A stretch of DNA of 64,000 nt from Myxococcus sp. CA023. Its GTDB lineage: Bacteria > Myxococcota > Myxococcia > Myxococcales > Myxococcaceae. Position numbers and translations under genes: made by a program. Location of the stretch: the NCBI RefSeq assembly GCF_010998615.1, contig NZ_JAAEAH010000004.1, positions 119,569 to 183,568 of the forward strand, read 5' to 3'. Shown here piece by piece: positions 43,477 to 53,925 of this stretch. The notes below the pieces were generated by a model. That model saw only the letters and a program-made list of their open reading frames with translations, searched no databases and was not told the origin of the DNA. Positions within the stretch are counted from its first letter, which is position 1. Every line of letters begins with the position of its first letter.

Positions 43477-45003
43477 ATGTCGCGCCCCCGTATCCTCATC
43501 GACGGTGACACCCTGAAGCTCGAGGAAATCCTCCAGGTGGCTCGCAACGAGGCCACCGTGGAGCTGTCGCCCGACGCGGCCATCCGCGTGCGGGCCTCGC
43601 GCGCCCTGGTGGACCGCGTCGCCGCCGGAGACACGCCCGCCTACGGCATCAACACCGGCTTTGGCACGTTGGCCGAAGTCCGCATCGACAAGAAGGACCT
43701 GCGCGACCTCCAGCGCAACCTCATCCTCTCCCACGCTTGTGGCGTCGGCACGCCCCTCCCCCTTCCGGAAGCGCGGGCGCTCCTGCTGCTCCGCTGCAAC
43801 GTGCTCGCCAAGGGCTACTCCGGCATCCGCATGGAAACGCTGGCCCTGGCGCTGGACATGCTGAACCGGAACGTCGTGCCCGTGGTCCCCGAACGGGGCA
43901 GCGTGGGCGCCTCCGGGGACCTCGCCCCGCTGGCGCACCTGGCGCTCGTATTCATCGGCGAAGGTGAAGCCTTCTACGAGGGCCAGCGCATGCCCGCGAA
44001 GCAGGCGCTGGAGCGCGCCGGCCTGCAACCGGTGGTGTTGGAGGCCAAGGAGGGCCTCGCCCTGGTGAACGGCACGCAGGCCATGTGCGCAGTGGGCACC
44101 CTGCTCCAGCTTCGCGCGGAGTCCCTGGCGGACATCGCCGACGTCGCGGGCGCCATGACGCTGGAGGGACTGCTGGGAAGCCACAAGCCCTTCATCCCGG
44201 AGATTCACGACGTGCGCGCGCACCCGGGCCAGAAGGACGTCGCGGCGCACCTGCGGCGCATCCTGGTGGGCAGCGAGCTGGTGGAGTCGCACGTCAACTG
44301 CAGCAAGGTGCAGGACCCCTACTCCCTGCGCTGCATGCCGCAGGTGCACGGCGCGGCGCGCGAGGGCATCGCGTTCTCCCGGCGCATCCTGGAGGTGGAG
44401 GTCAACAGCGCCACGGACAACCCGCTCGTGTTCGCGGACACGGAGCGCATCGTGTCGGGCGGCAACTTCCACGGCCAGCCCATCTCCCTGGCCATGGACG
44501 TGGTGGCCATGGCGCTGACGCAGCTGTCGTCCATCAGCGAGCGGCGCGTGGAGCAGCTCGTGAACCCGTCGCTGTCCAACCTGCCGGCGTTCCTGGCGAA
44601 GAACTCCGGGTTGAACTCCGGCTTCATGATCGCGCAGGTGACCAGCGCCGCGCTGGTGGCCGAGTCCCGCGTGCTGAGCCACCCCGCGTCCGTGGATTCG
44701 ATTCCGTCATCCGCGGGCCGCGAGGACCACGTGTCCATGGGCATGACGGCGGCGCTCAAGGGCCGTCAGGTCAGCGACTTCGCCCGTTCGTGCCTCGCGA
44801 TTGAAATCCTGGTGGCGGCGCAAGCCCTGGACTTCCGCCTGCCGCTGAAGCCCGGTAAGGGCGCCCTCGCGGCGTACGAGCTGGTGCGCTCGAAGGTCCC
44901 CCACATGGACAAGGACCGCGAGCTGCACCTCGACATCGAGGCGGTGAGCCGGCTCGTCGACTCTGGCGAGCTGCTCGCGGCGGTGCGCTCCGCCACGGCC
45001 TGA
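43477..45003 (+). CDS. hutH: Histidine ammonia-lyase
   Basis: A 508-residue protein. [14 protein letters not shown] contains the Ala-Ser-Gly triad (about 145-147) that cyclises to the MIO cofactor; [28 protein letters not shown] and [12 protein letters not shown] are family signatures. It deaminates histidine to urocanate. No other hut genes adjoin. ATG 43477 has GGAG upstream. A hairpin at 45042-45082 may end the transcript. Confidence 0.95.
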   Translation: MSRPRILIDGDTLKLEEILQVARNEATVELSPDAAIRVRASRALVDRVAAGDTPAYGINTGFGTLAEVRIDKKDLRDLQRNLILSHACGVGTPLPLPEARALLLLRCNVLAKGYSGIRMETLALALDMLNRNVVPVVPERGSVGASGDLAPLAHLALVFIGEGEAFYEGQRMPAKQALERAGLQPVVLEAKEGLALVNGTQAMCAVGTLLQLRAESLADIADVAGAMTLEGLLGSHKPFIPEIHDVRAHPGQKDVAAHLRRILVGSELVESHVNCSKVQDPYSLRCMPQVHGAAREGIAFSRRILEVEVNSATDNPLVFADTERIVSGGNFHGQPISLAMDVVAMALTQLSSISERRVEQLVNPSLSNLPAFLAKNSGLNSGFMIAQVTSAALVAESRVLSHPASVDSIPSSAGREDHVSMGMTAALKGRQVSDFARSCLAIEILVAAQALDFRLPLKPGKGALAAYELVRSKVPHMDKDRELHLDIEAVSRLVDSGELLAAVRSATA

Positions 45004-45041
45004 CGCCGTACGAGGGCAGCGACGTCTCGTCCAATGACGAA

Positions 45042-45082
45042 GGGCCCGGAGCCGAGCGCTTGCTTTCGCTGGCTTCGGGCCC
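45042..45082. terminator. Hairpin after hutH
   Basis: GGGCCCGGAGCC (45042-45053) pairs with GGCTTCGGGCCC (45071-45082) with one mismatch, between the convergent hutH and the PhoX-like remnant. No T-run. Confidence 0.45.
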
Positions 45083-45138
45083 ACCGCCGTGACACGGCCC
45101 CACGCGACGAACAACGCCGCGCGGGGCGCATCCTGGCT

Positions 45139-45438
45139 TCAGCGGAACGGGCCGCGCACCTCGAAGGTGACGCCGTTGCCGTCCGTCCCGCGCTGCGAGC
45201 TGAAGTACAGCCGCTGGCCATTTGGACAGAAGGCGGGGCCGGTGAGTTCGGAGCCCGCGTGCTCCACCACCTGGAGGAATGGCGCGACAGAGCGCTCAGG
45301 GCCCGGGGTGAAGAGGCACAGCTGGAGGTCGTCACCATCCTCAGCCACGTAGAGGTCACCCGAGCGGGACACGGTGATGTTGTCCACGCCGCGCAGCGGC
45401 GACTCCGGGTAGAGGGCGCCAGGCAGGTCACGCCAGGC
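45139..45438 (-). pseudogene. 3' remnant of a PhoX/DUF839-type gene
   Basis: About 99 codons read LRGVDNITVSRSGDLYVAED, then HAGSELTGPAFCPNGQRLYF and SSQRGTDGNGVTFEVRGPFR, the typical C-terminus of PhoX-like calcium-dependent phosphatases. The N-terminal two thirds are missing: the frame runs straight up to the stop codon of the methyltransferase gene, so a rearrangement joined that gene to this remnant. It is unlikely to be functional. Confidence 0.7.
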
Positions 45439-45439
45439 C

Positions 45440-46288
45440 CTACACGCCGCGGCGTCGTGGCGTGCTCGCCGTCACCTGCCGCATGCTCCAGAGACACGTG
45501 ATGTTTCCAGTTGAATCCTTCATGGGCTCCACAGCCGCGAGGAACGCGCGCCGGACGTCCTCGCGTGCGTCGGACGGGAGCTGGTCGGCGTCATAGGTGG
45601 TGGAGAGGGAAGCCCAGACCTGCTCCGGCTGTCCGCATTCCTGGACCTCGAGGTCGAAGACCTCGACATGCTCGAAGGCGAGGTCGAAGAGTGCCCTCAG
45701 CCCCTCGGTGGAGCGGAAGCGCGTGTCGCCCAGGCTCAGCAGGGGGCGAGGCTGCGCCTCGATGGCGGGTTTCATCAGGGCGCGAAACACCGCGAGCGCC
45801 CCGGAAGGCGCGAAGCCTCCGCCGACGACGCAGGACAGCTTCCCGGCAGGCGTCAGGACGCGGCGAATCTCGGAGAGGACCTTCTCGCAGTCATCCATCA
45901 GCATGAGGGCCAGGTGGCTGAGCACGACGTCGAGGCTGGCGTCCTCGAAGGGGAGCGACTGCGCCACGCCTCGAATCAGCGTGGCGGCTCCCTTCAATCG
46001 CGCCTGGGCCTGGGCGAGCTCGTCCTCGCTCATGTCCAGGCCAACGAGTCGCGGACGCGGAGTCGTCCGCCGAGCGAGCAACTCGAGCAGGTATCCATCA
46101 CCGCAAGCCAGGTCGAGCACGGTCCTCGGCCGCGCGTCCTGGGGGACTTCCGCCGCCAGCAACTCATAGGAGGAGGCGAATCGGCTGTCGCCCCGAATCA
46201 CGGGAGTCTTCGCGAACCACCGCGCGGTCACGCCCGCGAGCCGGCGGTGGTAGTCGAGGAGGTAGGACTCGGTGTCGGATGGAGGCAT
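45440..46288 (-). CDS. Class I SAM-dependent methyltransferase
   Basis: A 282-residue protein: motif I TVLDLACGDGYLLELL, acidic LVGLDMSEDEL, LDVVLSHLALMLM and PAGKLSCVVGGGF. It is a UbiE/type-11 type. It starts 27 bases after the desaturase stop and is the last gene of the acyl-synthase operon, so it probably O- or C-methylates the acyl product. The upstream in-frame ATG at 46303 adds only five residues; the shorter start is preferred. Confidence 0.8.
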   Translation of the reverse strand: MPPSDTESYLLDYHRRLAGVTARWFAKTPVIRGDSRFASSYELLAAEVPQDARPRTVLDLACGDGYLLELLARRTTPRPRLVGLDMSEDELAQAQARLKGAATLIRGVAQSLPFEDASLDVVLSHLALMLMDDCEKVLSEIRRVLTPAGKLSCVVGGGFAPSGALAVFRALMKPAIEAQPRPLLSLGDTRFRSTEGLRALFDLAFEHVEVFDLEVQECGQPEQVWASLSTTYDADQLPSDAREDVRRAFLAAVEPMKDSTGNITCLWSMRQVTASTPRRRGV

Positions 46289-46315
46289 GGCGCCCCATAC
46301 CATAGGCGTAGTCGT

Positions 46316-47422
46316 TCACCGGTTCAGGCCGTGTTCAAGACTTGAATCACCTCCCTTGAGCTGGCTGCGCAGCGCTTCCGTCGAAATCGAAGGCGTCCCC
46401 TCCGGTGCCATGAGCGTCTGTCCATCCTCGGCATAGAGCGCCGGGCGCCGGTACAGCATCCGGAGCGCGTGCAGGTGCGGGTACACCTGTGACGCTTCGG
46501 GGTTGAGCTCGCGCAGGTGCTTGCGAAGCAGCGGCGCGAACTTCGGGCTCATGGCCGGGAAGATGTGGTGCTCCTGGTGGTGGCTGAAGTTGTAGTGCAG
46601 CCAGTCCATCACCGGATGCGTCGCCACGCTGGCCGTGTTCACGAAGGGGTTGTCCGACTCCTCGTGCGCGGCCAGCAGCCAATGGTTGGTGGCGATGTAG
46701 ATCATCAAGGTGATGTTGCCGATGAGGAGCGGAAGAATGAGCGCATAGAGCGCCCCCATTGGCCCCATCCACCAGCCCACCGCGACCCACCCCAGCATCA
46801 CGAGCACCGTGAGGACGCGCTCCCGCGTTCGATGCATGTGCACATGCTTGAACTGCGGCAGCCGGCTGTGGTGCCAGAGGAAGGCCTGTCCCTGGGCGGT
46901 GAAGAAGAAGCTGAAGCTGACGAAGCTCAGCAACGAGCCCGATCCCGGGGACATCGCGTGGAACACCTTTGCGAACCACTGGGTCCGCCACTCGCTCTGA
47001 CGCGGCAGGATGTCCGGGTCCCGAACCAGGACGTTCGCCGCGCTGTGGTGTGCCTGGACGTGCCACGCCCGCCAGTTCCCGGGGGTCACCAGGAACGGGC
47101 TGAAGCCCACCCAGCCCAGGAGACTCTCGAGCGCCCTGCTGCGAAACACCGCGTGGTGCAGCGCCTCATGCGCCGCCAGCCCCACGGCCGTCACCATCTG
47201 CCCGAGCGCGAATGAGATGAGCAGGCACGCCCACCATGGCAGCCGCCCACTTCCCACGGCCCACATCAAGACCACCATCACCGGAACCAGCCCGAACGCG
47301 ACGATGCCTCGCAGGGGCTGCGGCTGGAAGGACTCCGGCGGCATCACCCGGCGCAACTCCGACCGCAGCCACCGGGGGTCATCGGCGGGAATGGGACCCG
47401 CCTGGGGATTGGAAGAACTCAT
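46316..47422 (-). CDS. Membrane fatty-acid desaturase
   Basis: A 368-residue protein with four or more membrane helices and three histidine boxes: HEALHH (85-90), HVQAHH (121-126) and HHQEHH (281-286). These bind the di-iron centre of acyl-lipid or acyl-CoA desaturases and hydroxylases. A fourth His cluster, HHSRLPQFKHVHMH, lies between them. The gene is 24 bases downstream of the acyl synthase and is probably co-transcribed, so its substrate may be the synthase product. Regiochemistry is unknown. Confidence 0.88.
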   Translation of the reverse strand: MSSSNPQAGPIPADDPRWLRSELRRVMPPESFQPQPLRGIVAFGLVPVMVVLMWAVGSGRLPWWACLLISFALGQMVTAVGLAAHEALHHAVFRSRALESLLGWVGFSPFLVTPGNWRAWHVQAHHSAANVLVRDPDILPRQSEWRTQWFAKVFHAMSPGSGSLLSFVSFSFFFTAQGQAFLWHHSRLPQFKHVHMHRTRERVLTVLVMLGWVAVGWWMGPMGALYALILPLLIGNITLMIYIATNHWLLAAHEESDNPFVNTASVATHPVMDWLHYNFSHHQEHHIFPAMSPKFAPLLRKHLRELNPEASQVYPHLHALRMLYRRPALYAEDGQTLMAPEGTPSISTEALRSQLKGGDSSLEHGLNR

Positions 47423-47446
47423 GCGTTCACCCGAAGGAATGAGGTC

Positions 47447-50400
47447 TCAAGCCATGGGCCGCGCAAGGCCGCCCTCGAGCAACATCCGAAGCCGTCCCGC
47501 CTCGTCGAGCGCAGCGACGGTGCCGCACTCCAGCAGGTCGCCATCCACTCGCGGAGGAAGTGCCTTCAACGAGAGGTGAAGCGGCGCTCCACCCCGGGCG
47601 TCCACCAGGCCGCGATCAAACGTCGCCCGCTGGAACTGGATGGGCGCGAACACCGCGCTCGACTCCCCATCCACATGCATCGCGCTCAGCCGCAAGGCGG
47701 CATCCAGGACGAGCGCGGGCACGGTGCTGCCCGCCTGACGAGGCTCGGTCGGCAGCCCCAACCGCGCGAACCGGGCCGACGGCTCGATGTGAATTTCCTC
47801 CAGGCAGTCGAACATCTTCCGCAGTTCGATGGGCGCACCGGCGGCGCAGTGTGGGTCGTGGACCCGCAGGGCCTGTCCCGACGGCGCCGCCGCATCCAGC
47901 TCCGGCGTGCCCCGCGGCGGCTCCGCCGTCAGCGTGAACCGCGCCTCCGCATAGACGAGGTCCTTCTCCAGCACGACACCCGACGCATGGACGATGTCCC
48001 CCATCAGCCGGACCCTCACGCCATGACGTCCGGGTTCATCGATGAGGGGGGTGCATTCGGCGCGCAGGTGCTGGCGGCCCCCCTGCTTGACGCGGATGAA
48101 GCGTGAGAACCGGACGTCCTCGATGGTGACGGTGCGCAGCTCTGGCCGCCCGTTGCCCACCGCAGCTTGCAGCATCAGGTCCAACGCCCAGGCCCCAGGC
48201 AACGTGGGCGTGCCACGCACGAGGTGGTCCTCCAGGCACGGCACACTCGCCGCATCCACGACCAGCTCGCGCTGCACGGGCCCGGCCGACAGAGAACGCG
48301 CCTCCTCCGCGGGCAAGACCTCCAGTGCGTAGTAGGAACGCTCGCTCTCCGTGAGCTGGACGTTGATGGCCTGTCGAGGCCGCCCATCCACGAGTTGGAG
48401 GAAGAGCGCTTCGCCTTCCTCCGCTCGGATTCCTCGCAGATGCCGGCTGGCACCGAGCACGCGGTACTCCGAACCCCGTGTCATGCCGATTCCGTCCCAG
48501 GCCAACCAGCCCACGCTGCACCAGCGGACCTCCTGGCACGCGTCGCTGACCCAGGCGCAGAGCCGGTCCAGCGCCTCGTTCGCCGCGCCGTAATCCGCCT
48601 GCCCGTCATTCCCGATGTAGCTGAACGCGGAGGTAAGGACGTGGAACGGCACCGGCCGAGCGAGCCGACTCACGCAGGCTTCCCGCAGGTTCCTGAGCCC
48701 CTGCAGCTTGGTGCCCAGGTTCGTTCGCAACTCCCCGAGTTGCCTGCGATTCAACTTCTTGGACGTCTGCGTGCCCGCCCCATGCACCACCAGGTCCAGT
48801 CGCCCATGCGTGTCGACGATTTCCTGGACCACGCGGTCCACGTCCGCCGCTCGCGTGACGTCCGCGGCCCGGTAGAGCACCTCTCCCGGGAGCCGGCCCA
48901 GGCCCTCCAACGTGGCCTTCAGCTCGCGAGCGGCCAGGAAGCGTTCGAAGCGCTTGCGCAGCTCTGGCATGCGCACGCCCCGATTGCTGGCCAACTCCGA
49001 GGCGTAGAATTCCCGCTCCATCGCCGGCAGGTCTTCCTCACGGGCCTGGAGCACCCGCAGGGGTGCCTCATCCGGATCGCTCCGCCCTACGAGGACCACC
49101 TTGCATCCAAACCGCTTGAGCAGGGCTCCCGCGAGGACTGCCGTGACGCCTCGTCCCCCGCCCGTGAGCAGGACCACCGAGCGCGAATCGAGCGTCGCCG
49201 CCAGGTCCGCCGTGACGTCCGTCACCCGCAACACGCGGACACAGCGAACCGGACCTTCGAAGCAAACCTCGATGGAGTGATTCCCTTCCACCTCCGAGCC
49301 CAGCTCAGCCTCGGCCAGCTCGAGCGCCTCCTGGATCGGCATGGCCGTGGTGGAGACGGCACGAACGTTCCGGGCAGGCACTTCCCGCCCGATAGACTTG
49401 AGCATCCCTGCGAACAGTCCCGACATTGGATGCAGGCACCGCCGTGGGCCGACAGCGCCGATGCACAGACTCACCAGCTCCACCTCGCCACGAGACAGGC
49501 GCTCATAGGCGCGACGGGCGGCCAGGAAGAGCAACTCCAGGGCCCCGTGCTTCATGGCCGTGTCCGCGACCACCGCGGCCTCGATCGCCCCTGCCTCGAT
49601 GCGGCTGACCGCGAGGATGACCTCGGGCTCGAAGCCAAGGGCGGCCAGCCCGGCCTCCGCGGAGGTGTCGGTCGTGAGGTCGACGTACCGGAGGCGTCCC
49701 GAATCCGAACCTGTTCCCGGACAGAGAATCAGGTGCTCCGCTCCGCACAGGGCCTCCGCCCGAGCTGCAAGCTCACGCGCGAGCGCCACGTCCTCCGCGA
49801 TGAACAGCACCCGACGGCCTCTGAGATACGACGGCCGTGTCTTCCGAGCCGGCCGCTCCACCAGCACGGGCGACAGATACTGAATGGGCGCGGCGTGGTC
49901 GAAGCCTCCCGCCGCGGCTTGCAACTCGGCTCCCGACGCGCCGTCGGAGCGTGCTCGCAGCGAAGGAAGCGAGCCTTCGACATCCAGCACCTCCGCCATC
50001 GGCTGGAGCCGCACTTCGAGCCGGACACCTGTCGTGGCATCGGGGTGGAACCGCAGCGTGCCAGCACGACCATCCGCCGCCGCGTGTACGGCGCGCAGCA
50101 ACGCCAGGCTCTCCGCCGCCGAGTGCGGTGGCAGGTCGACCCCCGCACCTGTCCCCTTCGTGCCACGGGTGGAAAGCTGAAGGTGGCACATGGGCTTCAA
50201 GCCGAGCCTTCGGGCCTTCTCGGCCGTCGTCACCGCGAAGAGCGCCGCGCCTTCCTCGGGCTGCTGCGCCCCTCTGACTTCACCCGGCCTGCCAATGTGC
50301 GTACTGCCCACGAGGACCAGCTCGAAGCCGCTCTCCAGCAGCCCCCGCGCAGCCTGGAGCGCCGCCGATGTCGACGCAGCCCCCGCATCCACCACGAAAT

Positions 50401-53400
50401 TGGGCCCCTTGACGTCGAGCGCCCCCGCGACACGGCCGGGCGTGACGTTCGCCATCATCCCCTGGAGCGTGTACGGCCCCGAGGGACGGAGGCTCCCCAT
50501 TACCGCCGAGTGAAGCCGCTCCGCCAGGGGCAGCACCGCGGCGGATGCTGGCTCGCGACGAGCCTTCTCACTCAAGCGCCGTTGCAGCGTGAAAGCCAGG
50601 ACGCGCTGGACCGCCTCGACGCCACGGCGCGTCTTGCCCTCGAGCCCCAGCACGATGGCCGTCCCCGAGCGAAGCGCGTCGAACGTCCCCAGCTTCTGGG
50701 CGAGCGCACTCCCGACCACGAGCCCGAGGTGCTGCGTCGCATCCATGTCCTCGGAGATGTCGGGCAGCAGGCGCACTGTGGGCGGCAGGCGCAGTGCCTG
50801 CAGATCGAAGCGCGCTCCCACCTCGACAGGAACACCCGCTTCGGGCCGCCCGCGTCCATCCGGGAACAAGCCCTCCGTGGCCACGACCACGAGTTCGGCC
50901 TCTGATGGGATGCCCTCGCGGGGCCTCGGCGCCGACGAAGGCCCCCGGTACTCCTCCAGCACCAGGTGGGCATTGGTTCCGCCAAAGCCAAAGCCATTGG
51001 TGGCGGCACGACGAGGCGATTCGCCATTCTCCGGCCAAGGCTGCTCGCGCGTGTTCACCTCGAAGCCGGGCCCCATGGCGCGCAGCGCGGCACCGGGCGC
51101 ATCGAAGTTGGACTGCACCGGGAAGATCCGGTGCTCCATCGCCTTGCACAGCTTGATGACCGAAGCAGCACCCGCGGCCCAGCCAACGTGGCCAATCAGT
51201 GCCTTGACGCTGGCGAGCTGAACGCCACTGCGCTTGCCACCAAAGACGCGGGCAATCGACCTGAGCTCGGTGGCGTCCCCCGCGGGGGTCGCCGTTCCGT
51301 GCGCCTCGATGTACTGCACGCTCGCCGGGTCAACCTGGGCCCCCGAGTAACACGCCTCCATCGCCGCCACCTGCCCCTCCGACCGGGGCACGTTCGCCGA
51401 GCTGCTCCGTCCATCACTGGAGAGCCCCGCGCCTCGAATGACGGCATGGACCCGGTGCCCCGCCGCGACTGCGTCCTTCAGGCGCATCAGTCCAACGACG
51501 CCCGCGCCTTCACCGAAGATGACGCCGTCCGCGCGCGCGTCAAAGGGCCGGCTCCCCGTGGCGGACAGTCCGTTGAACTGTGAGAACAGACAGCTGTTGC
51601 CAGGCCCCGGCGAGAACACGCCGCCAGCAAGAATCAGGTCCGAGTCCCCTCGCTCCAGCGCCTTCATGCCCAGCGCCATGGCATAGAGCGACGACGCACA
51701 AGCAGCGTCGAGCAGCGTGGTGGCGACACCCTGCCCCACCACGTCCGTCACCACGGCCTGCAGGGTGGGATGCGGCGCCAGGTCACGGGAGATGGCCTCC
51801 ACGCCAAGTGCCTCACGCGCCGCGCTCGCAAGCGCCGCGATGTCATGAACCCGCTCACCCCGGGCACTCAGCAGCGCCTCTCCAGCTTCCACGCTCAGCG
51901 CGGCGTCGTACTCGGCCGACCCTTCCGCCGTCGAACCGAGCAGGCACTGGATGCGCCCCGGCGACTTCGATGCCACCGGCTTCAGTCCCTGCATGGCCTG
52001 CGAGAGGGCGATGGCCAGCAGCTTCTGCTCGCGGACGTACTGCTGGAAACGCGTCGGGTCGAAGCCCGGCGGCGGAACCAGGTCCTCATCCCGCACATAC
52101 CCCGTGAGCAGGGTGTACGTCCGGTCTGGAGTTCCCGAGGGGCCCGCGAAGTCCGTCACCAACTCGGGCTGCAACAGGCCCTGGTCGACGATGCCGCTGA
52201 TGCCCTTCCGGATGTTCTGCCAGTACGTTTCCGGGTCCTTCGCTCCCCCCGGAAGGATGCAGCCCAGCGACACCACGGCAATGCCGCTTTCGTCGACCGC
52301 GGCGGCATCCATGGACTTCGGCTCGATGCCAGCCGACGGGGCAGTCCGCTCCGCCGGAAGCAGCTTGCTGATGACGCTCACCTCGGCGGCCGTCTCCGCC
52401 GGGATGATTTTCTGGACGATGCGCGCCAGGACGCCCGTGGTTCCGCAGTCGACGAAGCGCGCGCATCCCGCGCGGGAGAGCGTCTCCACCGTCCCCAAGA
52501 AGTCGAACGAGCGCATCAGGTGCGATGCGAGCGCATCCGCCAGTTCTGGCCGCCCACCCACATAGGCGCGCCGTTCGATGGGCGAATAGACACGGCCCCG
52601 CGGCGCCTGCATGGGCACACGGCCCAGCATCTCGCGGAAGGCCTTCGCGGCCGGGGCCATGTCCGGATGGTGGAATGGGTACCGGCTCGAAACGAAGGTG
52701 AATCCCTGCCCCCGTCCTTCCAGCAGCGCGCGGAGTCGCGCGAGCTGATCGCGCGCTCCCGCGACCACCGTCTGCCGCGCGTGGTTGCGTCCCGCGATGT
52801 GCAATCCCGAAGCGCCGCACTCCGCGATGGCGCGAACGGCCTCGGACTCCCCAAGCGCCACCGCCGCCAGCGTTCCGAACTCGTCGGGAAGAACCTGAAG
52901 CGCTCGGATGCGGTGGCAGACGACCTGCGCGCCAGCGCGCAAGTCGAGCGCACCCGCCGCCGTCATCGCGGCAATCTCCCCGAAGCTGTGCCCCACGAAC
53001 ACGTCCGGGCTCGCCCCCTGGCGCTGCATCCACCGGGCGCCCAGGACACCGGACAGGTAGATGCCCAGTTGGTCGAGCTGAGGCAGCTCTTCCAGCGCAC
53101 GCTGGACGTCCGAAACGTCACGCGCGGCGAGCAATGGCTCCACCTCCACTCCGACCGCACGACATGCGGCGGCGACCCCCTGAAGCTCGTCTCCGAGGTC
53201 GGGGTCGAGCGCCTTCAATTGGAGATAGAGCCCTGGCTCAAACGAACCCTGCCCGGCGAACAGAAATGCCGTCGCCCCCGGCGGCAGAACCAGCGCGTCG
53301 GGACTCTCGGCTGTACTCGCCGCGGGAGCCCCCTCCAACGAAACGACGCGGGACGTCCCCAGTGACGCCGGGTCCGCGAGCAGCGACTTCGCCAGCGCCC

Positions 53401-53902
53401 GGATGGACTCTGGAAACACCTCCTTGAGTGCGGAGCCTCCCTGCTGGACACAGTCCCGGAAGCTCCGTGCCCTGGCGCGCTCGAAGATGCCGGACAACGA
53501 ATCGAAGCACCGCAGGAACGACTCGGGAAACGAACACAGGGCGCCCGACGTCCGGTCCGCACAGAGAACCGTCTGGAAGCCGCACGCCACTGGCGTCCCA
53601 TCGCTCTTGAGGGTCCGGAAGCAGAAGCGGATGGAGACCGCTCCCCGCTCCTCCAGTGTCGTCAGCACCACCAACCGGTCTCCCAGGTTGGCCGGTGCCA
53701 GGTTGCGCGAGTAGCCCTCGTAGGTGAGCAGCAGCACCTGGTCGAAGTCGCGCCGGAACTCCGGCACGTCGAACACGTCCGGACTGAAGAGCAGGTGCTC
53801 CCGCCCAGCACACTGGAACTTGAAGTTCGTGAGGAAGTGATGGCTCCCGTAGGCCATCGTGTCATCGAAATGAATGTCGTACGGGACCGCGAAGTAACCC
53901 AT
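47447..53902 (-). CDS. Multidomain acyl (PUFA/PKS-like) synthase: hotdog-AT-KS-KS*-KR-DH
   Basis: A 2151-residue protein. Residues 1-140 resemble a hotdog acyl thioesterase. AT spans about 205-520 (GHSFGE, Ser306; FHHPDM). KS is about 535-985 (DAACASS Cys735, EAHGT His868, ALIGHVGW His905). A second KS-like domain at about 1003-1250 reads DAGAAST, with Ala1175 replacing the active Cys, as in chain-length factors. KR is about 1570-1830 (LTGGGRGVT, Tyr1771). DH is about 1870-2140 (HLVRGTPTLP, His1893; Asp2067 in DAALR). There is no carrier domain; two ACPs are in the adjacent upstream protein. KS plus CLF-like pairing and a GIDSVK-type ACP recall PUFA synthases, but domain order differs. Start ATG 53902 has GGAG upstream. 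Confidence 0.88.
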   Translation of the reverse strand: MGYFAVPYDIHFDDTMAYGSHHFLTNFKFQCAGREHLLFSPDVFDVPEFRRDFDQVLLLTYEGYSRNLAPANLGDRLVVLTTLEERGAVSIRFCFRTLKSDGTPVACGFQTVLCADRTSGALCSFPESFLRCFDSLSGIFERARARSFRDCVQQGGSALKEVFPESIRALAKSLLADPASLGTSRVVSLEGAPAASTAESPDALVLPPGATAFLFAGQGSFEPGLYLQLKALDPDLGDELQGVAAACRAVGVEVEPLLAARDVSDVQRALEELPQLDQLGIYLSGVLGARWMQRQGASPDVFVGHSFGEIAAMTAAGALDLRAGAQVVCHRIRALQVLPDEFGTLAAVALGESEAVRAIAECGASGLHIAGRNHARQTVVAGARDQLARLRALLEGRGQGFTFVSSRYPFHHPDMAPAAKAFREMLGRVPMQAPRGRVYSPIERRAYVGGRPELADALASHLMRSFDFLGTVETLSRAGCARFVDCGTTGVLARIVQKIIPAETAAEVSVISKLLPAERTAPSAGIEPKSMDAAAVDESGIAVVSLGCILPGGAKDPETYWQNIRKGISGIVDQGLLQPELVTDFAGPSGTPDRTYTLLTGYVRDEDLVPPPGFDPTRFQQYVREQKLLAIALSQAMQGLKPVASKSPGRIQCLLGSTAEGSAEYDAALSVEAGEALLSARGERVHDIAALASAAREALGVEAISRDLAPHPTLQAVVTDVVGQGVATTLLDAACASSLYAMALGMKALERGDSDLILAGGVFSPGPGNSCLFSQFNGLSATGSRPFDARADGVIFGEGAGVVGLMRLKDAVAAGHRVHAVIRGAGLSSDGRSSSANVPRSEGQVAAMEACYSGAQVDPASVQYIEAHGTATPAGDATELRSIARVFGGKRSGVQLASVKALIGHVGWAAGAASVIKLCKAMEHRIFPVQSNFDAPGAALRAMGPGFEVNTREQPWPENGESPRRAATNGFGFGGTNAHLVLEEYRGPSSAPRPREGIPSEAELVVVATEGLFPDGRGRPEAGVPVEVGARFDLQALRLPPTVRLLPDISEDMDATQHLGLVVGSALAQKLGTFDALRSGTAIVLGLEGKTRRGVEAVQRVLAFTLQRRLSEKARREPASAAVLPLAERLHSAVMGSLRPSGPYTLQGMMANVTPGRVAGALDVKGPNFVVDAGAASTSAALQAARGLLESGFELVLVGSTHIGRPGEVRGAQQPEEGAALFAVTTAEKARRLGLKPMCHLQLSTRGTKGTGAGVDLPPHSAAESLALLRAVHAAADGRAGTLRFHPDATTGVRLEVRLQPMAEVLDVEGSLPSLRARSDGASGAELQAAAGGFDHAAPIQYLSPVLVERPARKTRPSYLRGRRVLFIAEDVALARELAARAEALCGAEHLILCPGTGSDSGRLRYVDLTTDTSAEAGLAALGFEPEVILAVSRIEAGAIEAAVVADTAMKHGALELLFLAARRAYERLSRGEVELVSLCIGAVGPRRCLHPMSGLFAGMLKSIGREVPARNVRAVSTTAMPIQEALELAEAELGSEVEGNHSIEVCFEGPVRCVRVLRVTDVTADLAATLDSRSVVLLTGGGRGVTAVLAGALLKRFGCKVVLVGRSDPDEAPLRVLQAREEDLPAMEREFYASELASNRGVRMPELRKRFERFLAARELKATLEGLGRLPGEVLYRAADVTRAADVDRVVQEIVDTHGRLDLVVHGAGTQTSKKLNRRQLGELRTNLGTKLQGLRNLREACVSRLARPVPFHVLTSAFSYIGNDGQADYGAANEALDRLCAWVSDACQEVRWCSVGWLAWDGIGMTRGSEYRVLGASRHLRGIRAEEGEALFLQLVDGRPRQAINVQLTESERSYYALEVLPAEEARSLSAGPVQRELVVDAASVPCLEDHLVRGTPTLPGAWALDLMLQAAVGNGRPELRTVTIEDVRFSRFIRVKQGGRQHLRAECTPLIDEPGRHGVRVRLMGDIVHASGVVLEKDLVYAEARFTLTAEPPRGTPELDAAAPSGQALRVHDPHCAAGAPIELRKMFDCLEEIHIEPSARFARLGLPTEPRQAGSTVPALVLDAALRLSAMHVDGESSAVFAPIQFQRATFDRGLVDARGGAPLHLSLKALPPRVDGDLLECGTVAALDEAGRLRMLLEGGLARPMA

Positions 53903-53925
53903 GGCAATTGGCTCCGGTACGAGGT

